Of a DNA stretch of 17,289 nucleotides, positions 6,786 through 14,429 are shown piece by piece. Location: the NCBI GenBank assembly GCA_045655805.1, contig JAZOPZ010000004.1:1-17289 (forward strand). The letters run 5' to 3'. The notes under the pieces are model-generated. The model saw only the letters and a program-made list of their open reading frames with translations, had not been told where the DNA came from and ran no database searches. Each line of letters opens with the position of its first letter. Position 1 is the stretch's first letter. A program made the position numbers and the translations under genes. Origin of the DNA: UBA11475 sp045655805 (GTDB lineage Bacteria > Bacillota > Clostridia > Christensenellales > Borkfalkiaceae).

Positions 6786-7421
6786 ATGACTATTAAAGAA
6801 GTGTCGTTTATAACTTCGGTTGCAAACGAAAAAAACTTCATAAAATCGGATAAGCCTATTATCGCTATCGCAGGCAAAAGTAACGTTGGTAAAAGCACTT
6901 TTATCAATATGCTTGCAAATCGCAACAAGTTGGCTAAAACTTCTAACACGCCGGGTAGGACTAGGCTAGTTAATTACTTTGACTTTGGTGAGTTTATCGT
7001 TGCTGATTTGCCTGGTTACGGCTTTGCGCAAGTTAGTAAGGCGGAAAAAGACAAGTGGGCAAATCTTATGGAAAGTTACTTTGCAACCACAAATCCTTGC
7101 CACGTGTTTTCACTAATAGATATTAGGCACGATCCGACTGCAGACGATTATCAAATGGTAAGTTATTTATATCACTTTGCCGTGCCGTTTACTTTGATTG
7201 CAACAAAATCTGACAAACTTGGCAAAAGCAAGGTTAAGCCTCAAGCAAAGTATTTGTCTGAAAAATTAAAAGTTGGCGTTGCTAATATTATACCTGTTTC
7301 TTCACTTGAGAAAAAGGGCAGAGATGAAGTTTTAGCAAAAATTGAAAGCGTTATAAAAACTTTTTACGAGTTAAAAGAAATGGCAGACGAAGAAGAACTT
7401 ACGGACGAAACTGAAGAATAA
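6786..7421 (+). CDS. ysxC: Ribosome biogenesis GTP-binding protein YsxC/EngB
   Basis: A TrmE-Era-type GTPase needed for assembly of the large ribosomal subunit. All five G motifs are present: P-loop GKSNVGKS (30-37), a G2 region with SNTPGRT (53-59), DLPGYG (74-79), TKSD (140-143) and VSS (171-173). The 211-residue length is normal, with a short acidic tail (DEEELTDETEE) that I take as lineage-specific. AAAGGA lies 6-7 nt before the ATG. It is the last gene of the uvrC operon and is closed by the terminator at 7447-7473. Co-transcription with lon is a widely conserved Firmicute arrangement. Confidence 0.96.
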   Translation: MTIKEVSFITSVANEKNFIKSDKPIIAIAGKSNVGKSTFINMLANRNKLAKTSNTPGRTRLVNYFDFGEFIVADLPGYGFAQVSKAEKDKWANLMESYFATTNPCHVFSLIDIRHDPTADDYQMVSYLYHFAVPFTLIATKSDKLGKSKVKPQAKYLSEKLKVGVANIIPVSSLEKKGRDEVLAKIESVIKTFYELKEMADEEELTDETEE

Positions 7422-7446
7422 TATCATACGAATATTTTGTTAAAAT

Positions 7447-7473
7447 AAAAAGCACCCTGGTGGGTGCTTTTTT
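7447..7473. terminator. Bidirectional intrinsic terminator between ysxC and the epimerase gene
   Basis: AAAAGCACCC (ending at 7457) pairs with GGGTGCTTTT (starting at 7462) around the loop TGGT. T runs lie on both outer sides, depending on strand. It serves the plus-strand uvrC-ysxC operon and the convergent minus-strand DUF6062-epimerase operon. Confidence 0.88.
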
Positions 7474-7487
7474 GTTTTGAAATTAAA

Positions 7488-8360
7488 TTATTCAACCGTA
7501 ATAGTGTATGATAGCGAATAAGTCTTTTTGCCGTCTAAAACGCTCATATCTTTTTTGTTGGAAAAATCGTCCACTACGCCGTCGGTTGAAGGAATACCGT
7601 TCCAAGGTTCAATGCAAACGTAGTCAGCGTCGGTTTTAGGCATATGCCAAAGACCTATATACTTAAATCCGTCAAAATCAACTTTTACCGAGTAAGGGGT
7701 TTTAGTGGACTTTAAAGTAACGCTTTTTGCCGTGTCGTATAAAAAGATTGCGTCGTTGTCAAATAGCGAGTGTTTAAGTGGAATAGTCTTTAAATTTTCA
7801 CCATTAAAAAGTTTATCGTTACCTGCTAAAAAACAGGTAGGGCTAAAGTTGACTTTTTTTGCAGGGCAAGGTGAAGAAAATTCAATAAAGCAGTCTTCAA
7901 ATTCACCAACACCGGCAACAGGTACTGTAAAACCTGGGTGCGCGCCAAGTGAAAAAGGCATAGGCGTTTCACCATTGTTTACAACGGTAAATTCGGTTAT
8001 AAGTGAATTATTATTTAGTGTATATGTAACGGTAAAAGTAAAGTCAAACGGATAGGATTTAAGGGTATCTTCATTTGCTTTAAGTTCAAAGGTAATAGAA
8101 CTTTCAGTTTGCTTATTTACGGTGAATTGGGCAGTTTTGACGATACCGTGGATGTCCATTTCGTACCGATTGCCGTTAAAAGTATAGCCACCGCTATAAA
8201 GTCTACCACATATCGGGAACATTATAGGAGAGCGCCCCGTCCAATATTTTGGATTGCCGTCTTTAATAAAGTTTTTGCCGTCTTTTTTTAATGAAAACAC
8301 TTCGGCGCCGATTGTAGATATTTCAACCTCTAGTTTATTATTTTTAATAAGACATAGCAT
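7488..8360 (-). CDS. Aldose 1-epimerase (galactose mutarotase-like, LacX type)
   Basis: A 290-residue protein of the galactose mutarotase-like superfamily, which interconverts alpha and beta anomers of aldoses; some members act on hexose 6-phosphates. The likely catalytic residues are visible: H71 in DIHGIVKTAQF, H141 in LGAHPGF, and E251 in CIEPWNGIP. The N-terminal strand pattern (IKNNKLEVEISTIGAEVFSLKKDG) fits the LacX/YphB subgroup. The exact sugar is not determined. The start is two bases after the stop of the DUF6062 gene, and the ribosome site AGAGG lies within the last codons of that gene, so the two are co-transcribed and probably translationally coupled. Confidence 0.88.
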   Translation of the reverse strand: MLCLIKNNKLEVEISTIGAEVFSLKKDGKNFIKDGNPKYWTGRSPIMFPICGRLYSGGYTFNGNRYEMDIHGIVKTAQFTVNKQTESSITFELKANEDTLKSYPFDFTFTVTYTLNNNSLITEFTVVNNGETPMPFSLGAHPGFTVPVAGVGEFEDCFIEFSSPCPAKKVNFSPTCFLAGNDKLFNGENLKTIPLKHSLFDNDAIFLYDTAKSVTLKSTKTPYSVKVDFDGFKYIGLWHMPKTDADYVCIEPWNGIPSTDGVVDDFSNKKDMSVLDGKKTYSLSYTITVE

Positions 8361-8362
8361 AA

Positions 8363-9043
8363 TTATTCCTCTGGTTTTTTACTGTAAAGTTTTTCACAAG
8401 TTCTTGATAAAACGTCTTCTGCAGGGCCGAGTGGTTTTAAGCGATTGCGATAGTCGTGTTTGTCGCAAAACCATTTTAATTCACCACCGATTCTAGCGAG
8501 CGCTTTTTCCATAACGGCGTCAAGTGAAGTTATATATTCTTTTGCTTTGCCACCAGCGTGTTTTGCGTGCTTTAAAAGTTCGGCGTAGTGTGGTAAACAA
8601 AAACCTTTGCCGTTTAAAAGTTGTTCTTTAAATGAAGGGTTTTCTGCGTAAAGTTTTGCAATGCCCATATAATAGCGCTCCATTGCGCCGTTTAAGTGTT
8701 TGCAAATTATGCAAGTTTCTTCTAACTTGTCTATAACTTCAGCCGTTTTTAACGCCGACTTAAAGTCGGTAGGGTGTCCCATATTAGCGCGCAGTCTTAA
8801 AAGTCTATCGTGGATTTGCAACGCTAAAGAAAGTTTATTAGGTCTTGCAAAAAGTTTTTTATAATGTTCAGCGCAAAAGCCCGTTGCGATTACTTCTGAA
8901 CGAGAGTCGTCGTCCATAACTGCGTCGTTTAAGTATTCGTGTAAAAATTGAAGTTCAACCTTTTTTTGCAATCTACAAACGGGGCATTCACAATCCCTTG
9001 AAAATTCTTCAATAATTAGACCTGTGTTTATGTGATAAATCAT
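8363..9043 (-). CDS. DUF6062-family protein with paired Cys/His modules
   Basis: A 226-residue protein that I match to the DUF6062 family of uncharacterised Firmicute proteins. It contains an internal duplication. Module one has C20-x2-C23 (CPVC) followed by GFCAEHY (C57, H60). Module two has C111-x2-C114 (CIIC) followed by GKGFCLPHY (C149, H152). A third short C-x2-H lies at WFCDKH (C193, H196). The regular Cys/His spacing suggests metal or cluster binding, which is inference. The rest is predicted mostly helical. No membrane segment or signal peptide is visible, so it is likely cytosolic. AGGAG (minus strand, 9051-9055) precedes the ATG. It is the first gene of a two-gene operon with the epimerase gene. 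Confidence 0.78.
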   Translation of the reverse strand: MIYHINTGLIIEEFSRDCECPVCRLQKKVELQFLHEYLNDAVMDDDSRSEVIATGFCAEHYKKLFARPNKLSLALQIHDRLLRLRANMGHPTDFKSALKTAEVIDKLEETCIICKHLNGAMERYYMGIAKLYAENPSFKEQLLNGKGFCLPHYAELLKHAKHAGGKAKEYITSLDAVMEKALARIGGELKWFCDKHDYRNRLKPLGPAEDVLSRTCEKLYSKKPEE

Positions 9044-9073
9044 AAAATCACTCCTGTATTTACTTACTTCGTT

Positions 9074-9102
9074 ATTATAACAAAACTTCTTGAAAAAATC
9101 AA
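9074..9102 (-). promoter_or_regulatory. Promoter of the DUF6062-epimerase operon
   Basis: On the minus strand TTGATT (9102-9097) and TATAAT (9079-9074) are 17 bp apart. The -35 box is only 8 bp from the -35 box of the divergent hydrolase promoter. Confidence 0.75.
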
Positions 9103-9110
9103 TACCACTA

Positions 9111-9139
9111 TTGACTTGTTTTTGTTTTAATGTTATAAT
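9111..9139 (+). promoter_or_regulatory. Promoter of the alpha/beta hydrolase gene
   Basis: TTGACT (9111-9116) and a perfect TATAAT (9134-9139) are 17 bp apart. AAGGAG at 9154-9159 then serves the ATG at 9167. Confidence 0.8.
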
Positions 9140-9166
9140 ATTCTGGAAAAGCGAAGGAGTTTTATT

Positions 9167-10030
9167 ATGATTTGTGAAAATAAAATTGATTTATACGAAT
9201 TTTTTGGCTTAAAACGAAAAGGAAACGAGCAAGGGTATCTTAACTCTTACATTTTAGAGAATTATCAAGAGTTTTGCCCCGACCGTTTGCGCCCAGCAAT
9301 GATAGTTTGCCCTGGTGGTGGCTATTGGATGCGCTCTGATAGGGAGGCTCAACCGATAGCGCTTTCTTATTCGGCAAACGGTTTTCAAAGTTTCGTGCTA
9401 GAATATACCGTAAAATGTCAATGTGAAGATCTTAAAATGCCTACGATGCTTATCGAAGCGTGTATGGCTATTGCTTACGTAAGGATTAACGCACAAAAAT
9501 ACAATATAGCACCTGACAAAATTACAGTTTTAGGTTTTTCGGCAGGAGGGCATTTGGCGGGCAGTTCGCTTACTATGTTTGACGACGACCAAGTGAAAGA
9601 CGCTTTAGGTGAAAATTCTAAATACTGTCGTCCTGATTTCGGTGTGCTTTGCTATCCGGTAATTACTTTTGGCACGGCAACCCACGGCGGTACTAGAACT
9701 AACGCATTAAATGGGGATACTTCTTTATACGACGCTTATTCGCTTGAAAAAAGAGTTACAAAAAACACACCGCCTACTTTTATTTGGACGACTTCGGAAG
9801 ACAGTACGGTTCCACCCGTTAATTCTTTAATGTTTGCGACGGCGCTTTCTGAAAATAAAGTTCCTTTTGAACTGCATATTTACCAACGCGGTCATCACGG
9901 TTTATCGCTTGGAACTGAAGAAGTAGACGCTAATCAAAAAGCGCATTATCCAGAAATGCAAGACTGGTTAGCAAAATCGGTAGATTTTCTAAAACGAAAC
10001 GGTTGTTTGCCGATAAAAAAAGAAATTTAA
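9167..10030 (+). CDS. Alpha/beta hydrolase, esterase/acetyl xylan esterase-like
   Basis: A 287-residue alpha/beta hydrolase of the BD-FAE/Aes-like esterase group. The oxyanion-hole stretch is VCPGGGYWM (47-55). The nucleophile elbow is GFSAGGH with S125. The acid is probably D212 in TSEDSTVPP, and the base H243 or H244 in QRGHHG, so the triad looks complete. Relatives often remove acetyl or feruloyl groups from plant polysaccharides, but the substrate is not determined here. No signal peptide is visible, so it probably acts in the cytoplasm on imported oligosaccharides or other esters. It is a single-gene transcription unit with its own promoter and terminator, divergent from the DUF6062 operon. 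Confidence 0.88.
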   Translation: MICENKIDLYEFFGLKRKGNEQGYLNSYILENYQEFCPDRLRPAMIVCPGGGYWMRSDREAQPIALSYSANGFQSFVLEYTVKCQCEDLKMPTMLIEACMAIAYVRINAQKYNIAPDKITVLGFSAGGHLAGSSLTMFDDDQVKDALGENSKYCRPDFGVLCYPVITFGTATHGGTRTNALNGDTSLYDAYSLEKRVTKNTPPTFIWTTSEDSTVPPVNSLMFATALSENKVPFELHIYQRGHHGLSLGTEEVDANQKAHYPEMQDWLAKSVDFLKRNGCLPIKKEI

Positions 10031-10044
10031 CCTAACAAAATTAG

Positions 10045-10075
10045 CGCCTTGCTTAAAAGCAGGGCGTGTTTTTTT
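10045..10075 (+). terminator. Intrinsic terminator of the hydrolase gene
   Basis: CGCCTTGC (10045-10052) pairs with GCAGGGCG (10059-10066) with one T-G wobble and loop TTAAAA. TG and a run of seven T (10069-10075) follow. Confidence 0.88.
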
Positions 10076-10125
10076 GTCAAAAATATACAAGATATGACAA
10101 TTTGACTTATTGACCGTAAGCAAAG

Positions 10126-10294
10126 TTATTCACAACGCCGAACACCCAAAAAAGTGTTCGTTTTTTTAAAACATTTAAATAACGCATATTTTTGCTTAAA
10201 AACTATACATTATATTGAAGTTATCAACATTAATGACCTAAAATTTACCTTAAAAATGTTGATAACTATCGGTTTTTGACAAGTTATCAACATT
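10126..10294. promoter_or_regulatory. DnaA-box-like cluster in AT-rich DNA ahead of cwlD
   Basis: TTATTCACA at 10126-10134 fits the DnaA-box consensus TTATNCACA exactly. Three copies of GTTATCAACATT, a one-mismatch box variant, follow: plus strand at 10220-10231, minus strand at 10255-10266, plus strand at 10283-10294. The DNA between 10161 and 10220 is very AT-rich. The same copies could be an operator for cwlD, since the third lies just after a TTGACA box at 10276-10281. Confidence 0.4.
10139..10167 (+). terminator. Second terminator hairpin between the hydrolase gene and cwlD
   Basis: CGAACAC (10139-10145) pairs perfectly with GTGTTCG (10154-10160), followed by seven T (10161-10167). It stands about 65 bp beyond the first terminator. 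It may back that one up, or end a short transcript whose promoter I cannot place with confidence. Confidence 0.75.
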
Positions 10295-10309
10295 TAGGGG
10301 TGTAAAAAT

Positions 10310-11020
10310 ATGGTTGTCATAAGTAAACGCGTTATAATGATTACAGGTGCTTTTTTGATACTTTTTTCAACTTTTTTGACGGTTACCGTGGCAATGCGCA
10401 GTTTGCCCAAAACGGCTACCGTTGATACTTCTTTTAAGATGGTTATAGACGCCGGTCACGGTGGAATTGACGGTGGGGTTTCAGGGAAAAGTACGGGCGT
10501 CAAAGAAAGCGACATAAACTTATCGCTAGCAAAAAAAATCGCTAAAAAATCGTCGGAATACGGTTACTTAACGGTACTGACGAGAAGTTCTTCAGCAGGG
10601 CTTTACGGTACGGCAACATCTTCTCGCAAAAAGAAAGATATGCAAAAACGCAAAGATATTATTAATGAAGAAAAGCCCGATATAGTAATTTCCGTTCATA
10701 TGAATTTTTATCCATCGTCAGAGCGCAAGGGAGCGCAGGTTTTTTATAATAAAAACAGTACGGCAAGTAAAAATTTAGCAGAAGTCTTGCAAAAAAACCT
10801 AAATACTTTACCGACTAACTCTAGGGCGTATTCAGCGCTTGTGGGCGATTATTATATGCTTAATTGTTCTAACTATCCGACCGTAATAGTTGAGTGTGGG
10901 TTCTTATCTAATCCTGAAGACGAGGCGCTCTTAATAACTGACGACTATCAAGAACTTTTGGCGGATAAAATACTTGTTGCAGTTTCAGAGTACCGAGCGT
11001 TAAAAGTTTTAGCAAACTAA
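10310..11020 (+). CDS. cwlD: N-acetylmuramoyl-L-alanine amidase, CwlD type
   Basis: A 236-residue Amidase_3 zinc enzyme that cleaves the bond between muramic acid and the stem peptide in peptidoglycan. CwlD proteins act with PdaA to form muramic lactam in spore cortex. An N-terminal membrane anchor spans about residues 8-28, and the catalytic domain lies outside. The zinc and catalytic residues are in place: H50 in DAGHGG, E66 in GVKESDINL, H130 in SVHMN and E195 in VECGFLSNPEDE. There are no SH3 or LysM repeats, which fits CwlD rather than vegetative amidases. AGGGG at 10296-10300 precedes the ATG. The gene has its own long, repeat-bearing upstream region. The CwlD subgroup call rests on architecture, so another Amidase_3 subtype is possible. 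Confidence 0.82.
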   Translation: MVVISKRVIMITGAFLILFSTFLTVTVAMRSLPKTATVDTSFKMVIDAGHGGIDGGVSGKSTGVKESDINLSLAKKIAKKSSEYGYLTVLTRSSSAGLYGTATSSRKKKDMQKRKDIINEEKPDIVISVHMNFYPSSERKGAQVFYNKNSTASKNLAEVLQKNLNTLPTNSRAYSALVGDYYMLNCSNYPTVIVECGFLSNPEDEALLITDDYQELLADKILVAVSEYRALKVLAN

Positions 11021-11066
11021 AAACGCCCGATCTTGTATGGTAATTGTATTATTTTTAAATAATAAC

Positions 11067-11098
11067 TTGTAAAAAAACTCCATTTGTGATATTATAAT
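11067..11098 (+). promoter_or_regulatory. Promoter region of the mrnC-recR operon
   Basis: TTGTAA (11067-11072) lies 17 bp before TATTAT (11090-11095), which overlaps a perfect TATAAT (11093-11098) at 20 bp spacing. The start site would be near 11102, leaving a short leader before mrnC. Confidence 0.5.
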
Positions 11099-11129
11099 CT
11101 TATTATAGTATTATAAGTGGAGAGTTTTT

Positions 11130-11534
11130 TTGTTTGATATAGGTCAAACGGTTTCTAAAGAAACTGCAAAACAATTAAATCCGATAGTTTTGGCGTTCGT
11201 AGGGGATGCCGTTTATTCACTTTATATAAGGGAAAAACTTGCTCTAGAGCATAGTTTTAAGGCTGGTGAATTAAACGTCCTTGCAACTCAAAGGGTTAAA
11301 GCGACGGCACAGGCGCAATTTTTTCATAAGATTTTAGATATATTAACGGAAGAAGAAGTTGCTGTTTTTAAACGTGCTAGGAACGCTAAAAAAGGGACTA
11401 AGGCAAAAAGCGCAACTGTTTCCGAGTACAACACAAGCACGGGACTTGAAGCACTTATAGGTTACTTGTATATTACGGGCGAATACGCTCGCTTAAACGA
11501 AATTTTACATTACGGAGAAGACGATGAAAGTTGA
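11130..11534 (+). CDS. mrnC: Mini-ribonuclease III
   Basis: A 134-residue Mini-III, which is an RNase III catalytic domain without the double-stranded RNA binding domain. It matures 23S rRNA termini in Firmicutes. The metal-binding residues are visible in the signature FVGDAVYSLYIRE (D26) and in STGLEALIGYLY (E107). The start is a TTG at 11130, supported by GGAGAG at 11119-11124 and by the usual N-terminal position of the LNPIVLAFVGDAVY motif. The last codons overlap rlmB by 11 bp. The order mrnC-rlmB-sigH matches Bacillus, which adds to the confidence. Confidence 0.93.
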   Translation: MFDIGQTVSKETAKQLNPIVLAFVGDAVYSLYIREKLALEHSFKAGELNVLATQRVKATAQAQFFHKILDILTEEEVAVFKRARNAKKGTKAKSATVSEYNTSTGLEALIGYLYITGEYARLNEILHYGEDDES

Positions 11535-12252
11535 AGGTAAAAACGCCGTTCGTGAACTTTTAAAAACGGACGTTGAAATTGATAAAGTACTCGTTCAAAA
11601 CGGGCTTAAAGACGGCGAATCGAGAAAACTTATTTCCGTAATGCGTGAAAATAGAGTTAAGGTTCAGTTTGCCGACGGTTTCGTTTTGGATAAGGAAAGC
11701 GAAAGTAAAAAGCACCAAGGTTTTATAGCGTTCGTTTCGGATTATAAGTACGCCGATTTATCAGATATTTTACATGCCGTAAAAAATAAGGACGGCGACG
11801 GTTTAGTGGTCGTTTTAGACGGTATTTTAGACCCGCACAACCTTGGCAGTATCATTAGGGTTTGCGAGTGTGGTGGCGTTGATGGGCTTATAATATCCGA
11901 GCGCCGTAGTGCTTTAGTAACGGACACCGTTATGCGTATTTCGGAAGGTGGCGCAAACCATATTAAAATTGCAAAAGTGGTAAATATAAACAACGCCCTT
12001 AAAACCTTACAAGACAACGGTTTTTGGGTTACGGGTGCTGAACTCGGTGGTGAAGATTTATACCGTGCTGACTTAACTGGTAACTTATGTCTAGTTATTG
12101 GTAGCGAGGGCGACGGCATTAAAAAATTAACTAAAGATATTTGCGATAGAATAGTAACTATTCCGATGAAAGGTAAAGTAAATTCCCTTAACGCGTCGGT
12201 TGCGTGCGGTATAGTTTTATTTGAGGCGTTAAGGCAAAGAAATGACAAATAA
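11524..12252 (+). CDS. rlmB: 23S rRNA 2'-O-methyltransferase RlmB (TrmH family)
   Basis: A 242-residue SPOUT methyltransferase that uses S-adenosylmethionine to methylate a guanosine ribose in 23S rRNA. The N-terminal 75 residues form the RNA-binding SpoU_sub_bind-type domain (VEGKNAVRELL). The three SPOUT motifs follow: DPHNLGSIIR (103-112), LVIGSEGDGI (190-199) and IPMKGKVNSLNAS (213-225), the trefoil knot that binds the cofactor. The last motif reads SLNAS where SLNVS is usual, a mild change. Overlaps of 11 bp with mrnC upstream and sigH downstream mark a tightly coupled operon. The target site cannot be read from sequence alone; TrmH-type tRNA methylation is the alternative. Confidence 0.92.
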   Translation: MKVEGKNAVRELLKTDVEIDKVLVQNGLKDGESRKLISVMRENRVKVQFADGFVLDKESESKKHQGFIAFVSDYKYADLSDILHAVKNKDGDGLVVVLDGILDPHNLGSIIRVCECGGVDGLIISERRSALVTDTVMRISEGGANHIKIAKVVNINNALKTLQDNGFWVTGAELGGEDLYRADLTGNLCLVIGSEGDGIKKLTKDICDRIVTIPMKGKVNSLNASVACGIVLFEALRQRNDK

Positions 12253-12811
12253 TTACGATATTTTAACGGATGAAGAACTTTGTGCGTTGGCCGTAAAAAA
12301 CGACGATTTATCGCTAACCGTACTAATTTTGCGCTATACGGGTGTGGTAAAACAGACCGCGCGTTCGTATTTTTTATTTGGTGGAGACGTCGAAGATTTG
12401 GTTCAAGAGGGTATGCTTGGGTTACTTAAAGCAATAAAAAGTTATAACGGACAAATTGCTTTTAAGTCGTACGCATCGCTTTGTATTAGGCGAAATATTA
12501 TAAGCGCCGTAAAAATGGCAAACGGCAATAAACATAAAATTTTGAATATTTCCGTGGATTTTGATGATGAAGATTTTTTAGGTGACACGACTTTTGAACC
12601 GAGTGAACTTTTCGAAAAGCGGGAGTTTTTAGAAGAAACTAGGGTTAAACTCAAAAAAATTTTGAGCAGTTTTGAATACGGCGTTTTAACGCTTTATTTA
12701 GACGGCTATACTTATGCGGAAATTTCTGCAAAAACGGGCAAACCGTTCAAGTCGATAGACAACGCTATTCAGCGCATTAGAAAAAAAGTCGAAACAAAGT
12801 ACGACGCCTAA
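12242..12811 (+). CDS. sigH: RNA polymerase sigma factor, SigH (Spo0H) type
   Basis: A 189-residue sigma-70 family factor. Region 2 runs from about residue 25 to 95 and includes EDLVQEGMLGLLKAI (core binding and -10 contact) and KSYASLCIRRNIISAVK, a SigH-like signature. Region 4 lies at about 135-185 and holds the helix-turn-helix YTYAEISAKTGKPFKSIDNAIQRIRKK. Region 1 is absent, as expected for SigH. In Bacillus, SigH directs transition-phase and early sporulation genes. Its place directly after mrnC-rlmB repeats the Bacillus order, with yacP absent between. dnaX follows 11 bp later. The assignment rests on both sequence and synteny. Confidence 0.88.
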   Translation: MTNNYDILTDEELCALAVKNDDLSLTVLILRYTGVVKQTARSYFLFGGDVEDLVQEGMLGLLKAIKSYNGQIAFKSYASLCIRRNIISAVKMANGNKHKILNISVDFDDEDFLGDTTFEPSELFEKREFLEETRVKLKKILSSFEYGVLTLYLDGYTYAEISAKTGKPFKSIDNAIQRIRKKVETKYDA

Positions 12812-12822
12812 AGGGGTGGCAA

Positions 12823-14418
12823 ATGAGTTATCTTGCTATATACAGAAAATACCGTCCTCAAACCTTTGATAAGGTCATTGGACAGGAACACGTTGTAAAA
12901 ACGCTCGTCAACCAAATTCAGACGGGTAGAATAGGTCACGCGTACCTTTTTACCGGAGTTAGGGGTACGGGTAAAACTTCGATTGCTAAAATTTTTGCAA
13001 AAGCAATTAATTGTTTAGACCCCGTTAACGGTTCGCCTTGTGGTAAGTGTAGCGCTTGCCTTGCGCTTTCAGAGCAATCAAGCGTTGACGTGCTTGAAAT
13101 TGACGCGGCGTCAAATAACGGTGTTAATGAAATTCGTGATTTAAGGGAAAAGGTGCAATATCCACCGGTGGATTGTAAATATAAGGTTTACATTATTGAC
13201 GAAGTTCATATGCTTTCGCCGTCGGCTTTTAACGCATTGTTAAAAACATTGGAAGAACCACCTGCACACGCCGTATTTATTTTGGCTACGACTGAAGTTC
13301 ACAAAATGCCTGCAACTATTTTATCCCGTTGTATGCGCTTTGATTTTAGGCTTGTTGATATCGACGCAATTGCAAAACATATTGCAAATATTTACGACGA
13401 TTTGGGTAAAAAATACGACGAAGACGCCGTTTATTTAATAGCAAAATCGGGTGAAGGATGTGTGCGTGACGCATTATCTATCGCTGATACTTGCTTGTCT
13501 CTTTCAGACGGAAAACTCGGCTATAAAGACGTATTAACGGCTATTGGCGCGTCTGATAGAGAAAGACTTTTAACCTACCTTAAGGCTGTGCTTTTGGGTG
13601 ACGTTTCTACCGTATTGACGGTCATTGACGAAATTTTGAAGTCGGGCAAGTCTATAGGTCTTATGATTAAAGACGTTACGGCTATTTTAAGGGAACTTTT
13701 AATAGTAAAAACTTGCGTTAGCGCACAAACCATTTTAAGACTTCCCAAAGAAATGATTGAGGAATTAAAAGTGGTGGCGAACGGCGTTACGGCTGAAAGA
13801 ATTTTAAGGGTTACAGAAGTATTTGCCGAACTTGAAAGCGACCTTAAGTATTCTAATCACCAACGCATTTTATTTGAAACTGCTTCAGTTAAAGCGAGTC
13901 GTCCGCAAGAAGATTACGATATGGACGCTTTACTTGCTAGGATTGCCGAACTTGAAAAAATAGTTAAAAGTGGCAATTTTTCGCAAAGCAAATCCGTGGT
14001 TGCTAGCGTTGATACTAAAAAGCAAGAGCCTAAAAAGGTAGAACCTAATCCTGCTAACGCGCAACCAATAAACGCTCAAAAAATAAGACTTTGCGAAAGT
14101 GGGATAACGGCTGAACACGCCCACGGAAAAATTCTTTTGGGACTTAAAAACAACAACTTTACTATGCTTTGGGCAGTTCTTAAGGATGCAAAAGTCAAAA
14201 TAGAAGAAAATACTTTGGTTATTTTTGGCCATAACGAGGGTGATGAATTGTTCTTCGGTACGGACGAAAATATCAATATTATTAAAAAGCAACTCCCTTA
14301 CGAGTTTGAAGTGGTGGCAAAACCGTCTCCAAGGGCTAAACTTGAAGACGAAGTTATAAGTGATACCGAAGCCGTTAAAAGAATTTTCGGCGACGATATC
14401 GTAATAGTTGAAGATTAA
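12823..14418 (+). CDS. dnaX: DNA polymerase III subunits gamma/tau
   Basis: DnaX is the motor of the clamp loader that places the beta clamp on DNA during replication. Residues 1-230 form the AAA+ ATPase: YRPQTFDKVIGQEH at the start, Walker A GVRGTGKT (45-52), the zinc module C64/C73/C76/C79 (CGKCSAC), Walker B IIDEVH (124-129), and the arginine-finger motif SRC (168-170). The collar domain follows, then a charged, less conserved linker at about 375-420 and a C-terminal tau-like domain. At 531 residues it is similar to Firmicute DnaX proteins. I see no clear slippery site for a shortened gamma form. AAAGGGG precedes the ATG. It heads the conserved trio dnaX-ybaB-recR. Confidence 0.96.
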   Translation: MSYLAIYRKYRPQTFDKVIGQEHVVKTLVNQIQTGRIGHAYLFTGVRGTGKTSIAKIFAKAINCLDPVNGSPCGKCSACLALSEQSSVDVLEIDAASNNGVNEIRDLREKVQYPPVDCKYKVYIIDEVHMLSPSAFNALLKTLEEPPAHAVFILATTEVHKMPATILSRCMRFDFRLVDIDAIAKHIANIYDDLGKKYDEDAVYLIAKSGEGCVRDALSIADTCLSLSDGKLGYKDVLTAIGASDRERLLTYLKAVLLGDVSTVLTVIDEILKSGKSIGLMIKDVTAILRELLIVKTCVSAQTILRLPKEMIEELKVVANGVTAERILRVTEVFAELESDLKYSNHQRILFETASVKASRPQEDYDMDALLARIAELEKIVKSGNFSQSKSVVASVDTKKQEPKKVEPNPANAQPINAQKIRLCESGITAEHAHGKILLGLKNNNFTMLWAVLKDAKVKIEENTLVIFGHNEGDELFFGTDENINIIKKQLPYEFEVVAKPSPRAKLEDEVISDTEAVKRIFGDDIVIVED

Positions 14419-14429
14419 AGGAGAGAATT

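Noticed and set aside
10102..10130. Promoter TTGACT (10102-10107) with a box near 10125-10130 for a short transcript ending at 10167
   Set aside because: The -10 candidate GTTATT is poor and the transcript would be only about 30 nt, so I kept only the terminator.
12823..14418. Programmed frameshift in dnaX making a short gamma form
   Set aside because: I found no clear A-AAA-AAG-type slippery heptamer with a following stem-loop. The A runs near 13957 and elsewhere lack the context.
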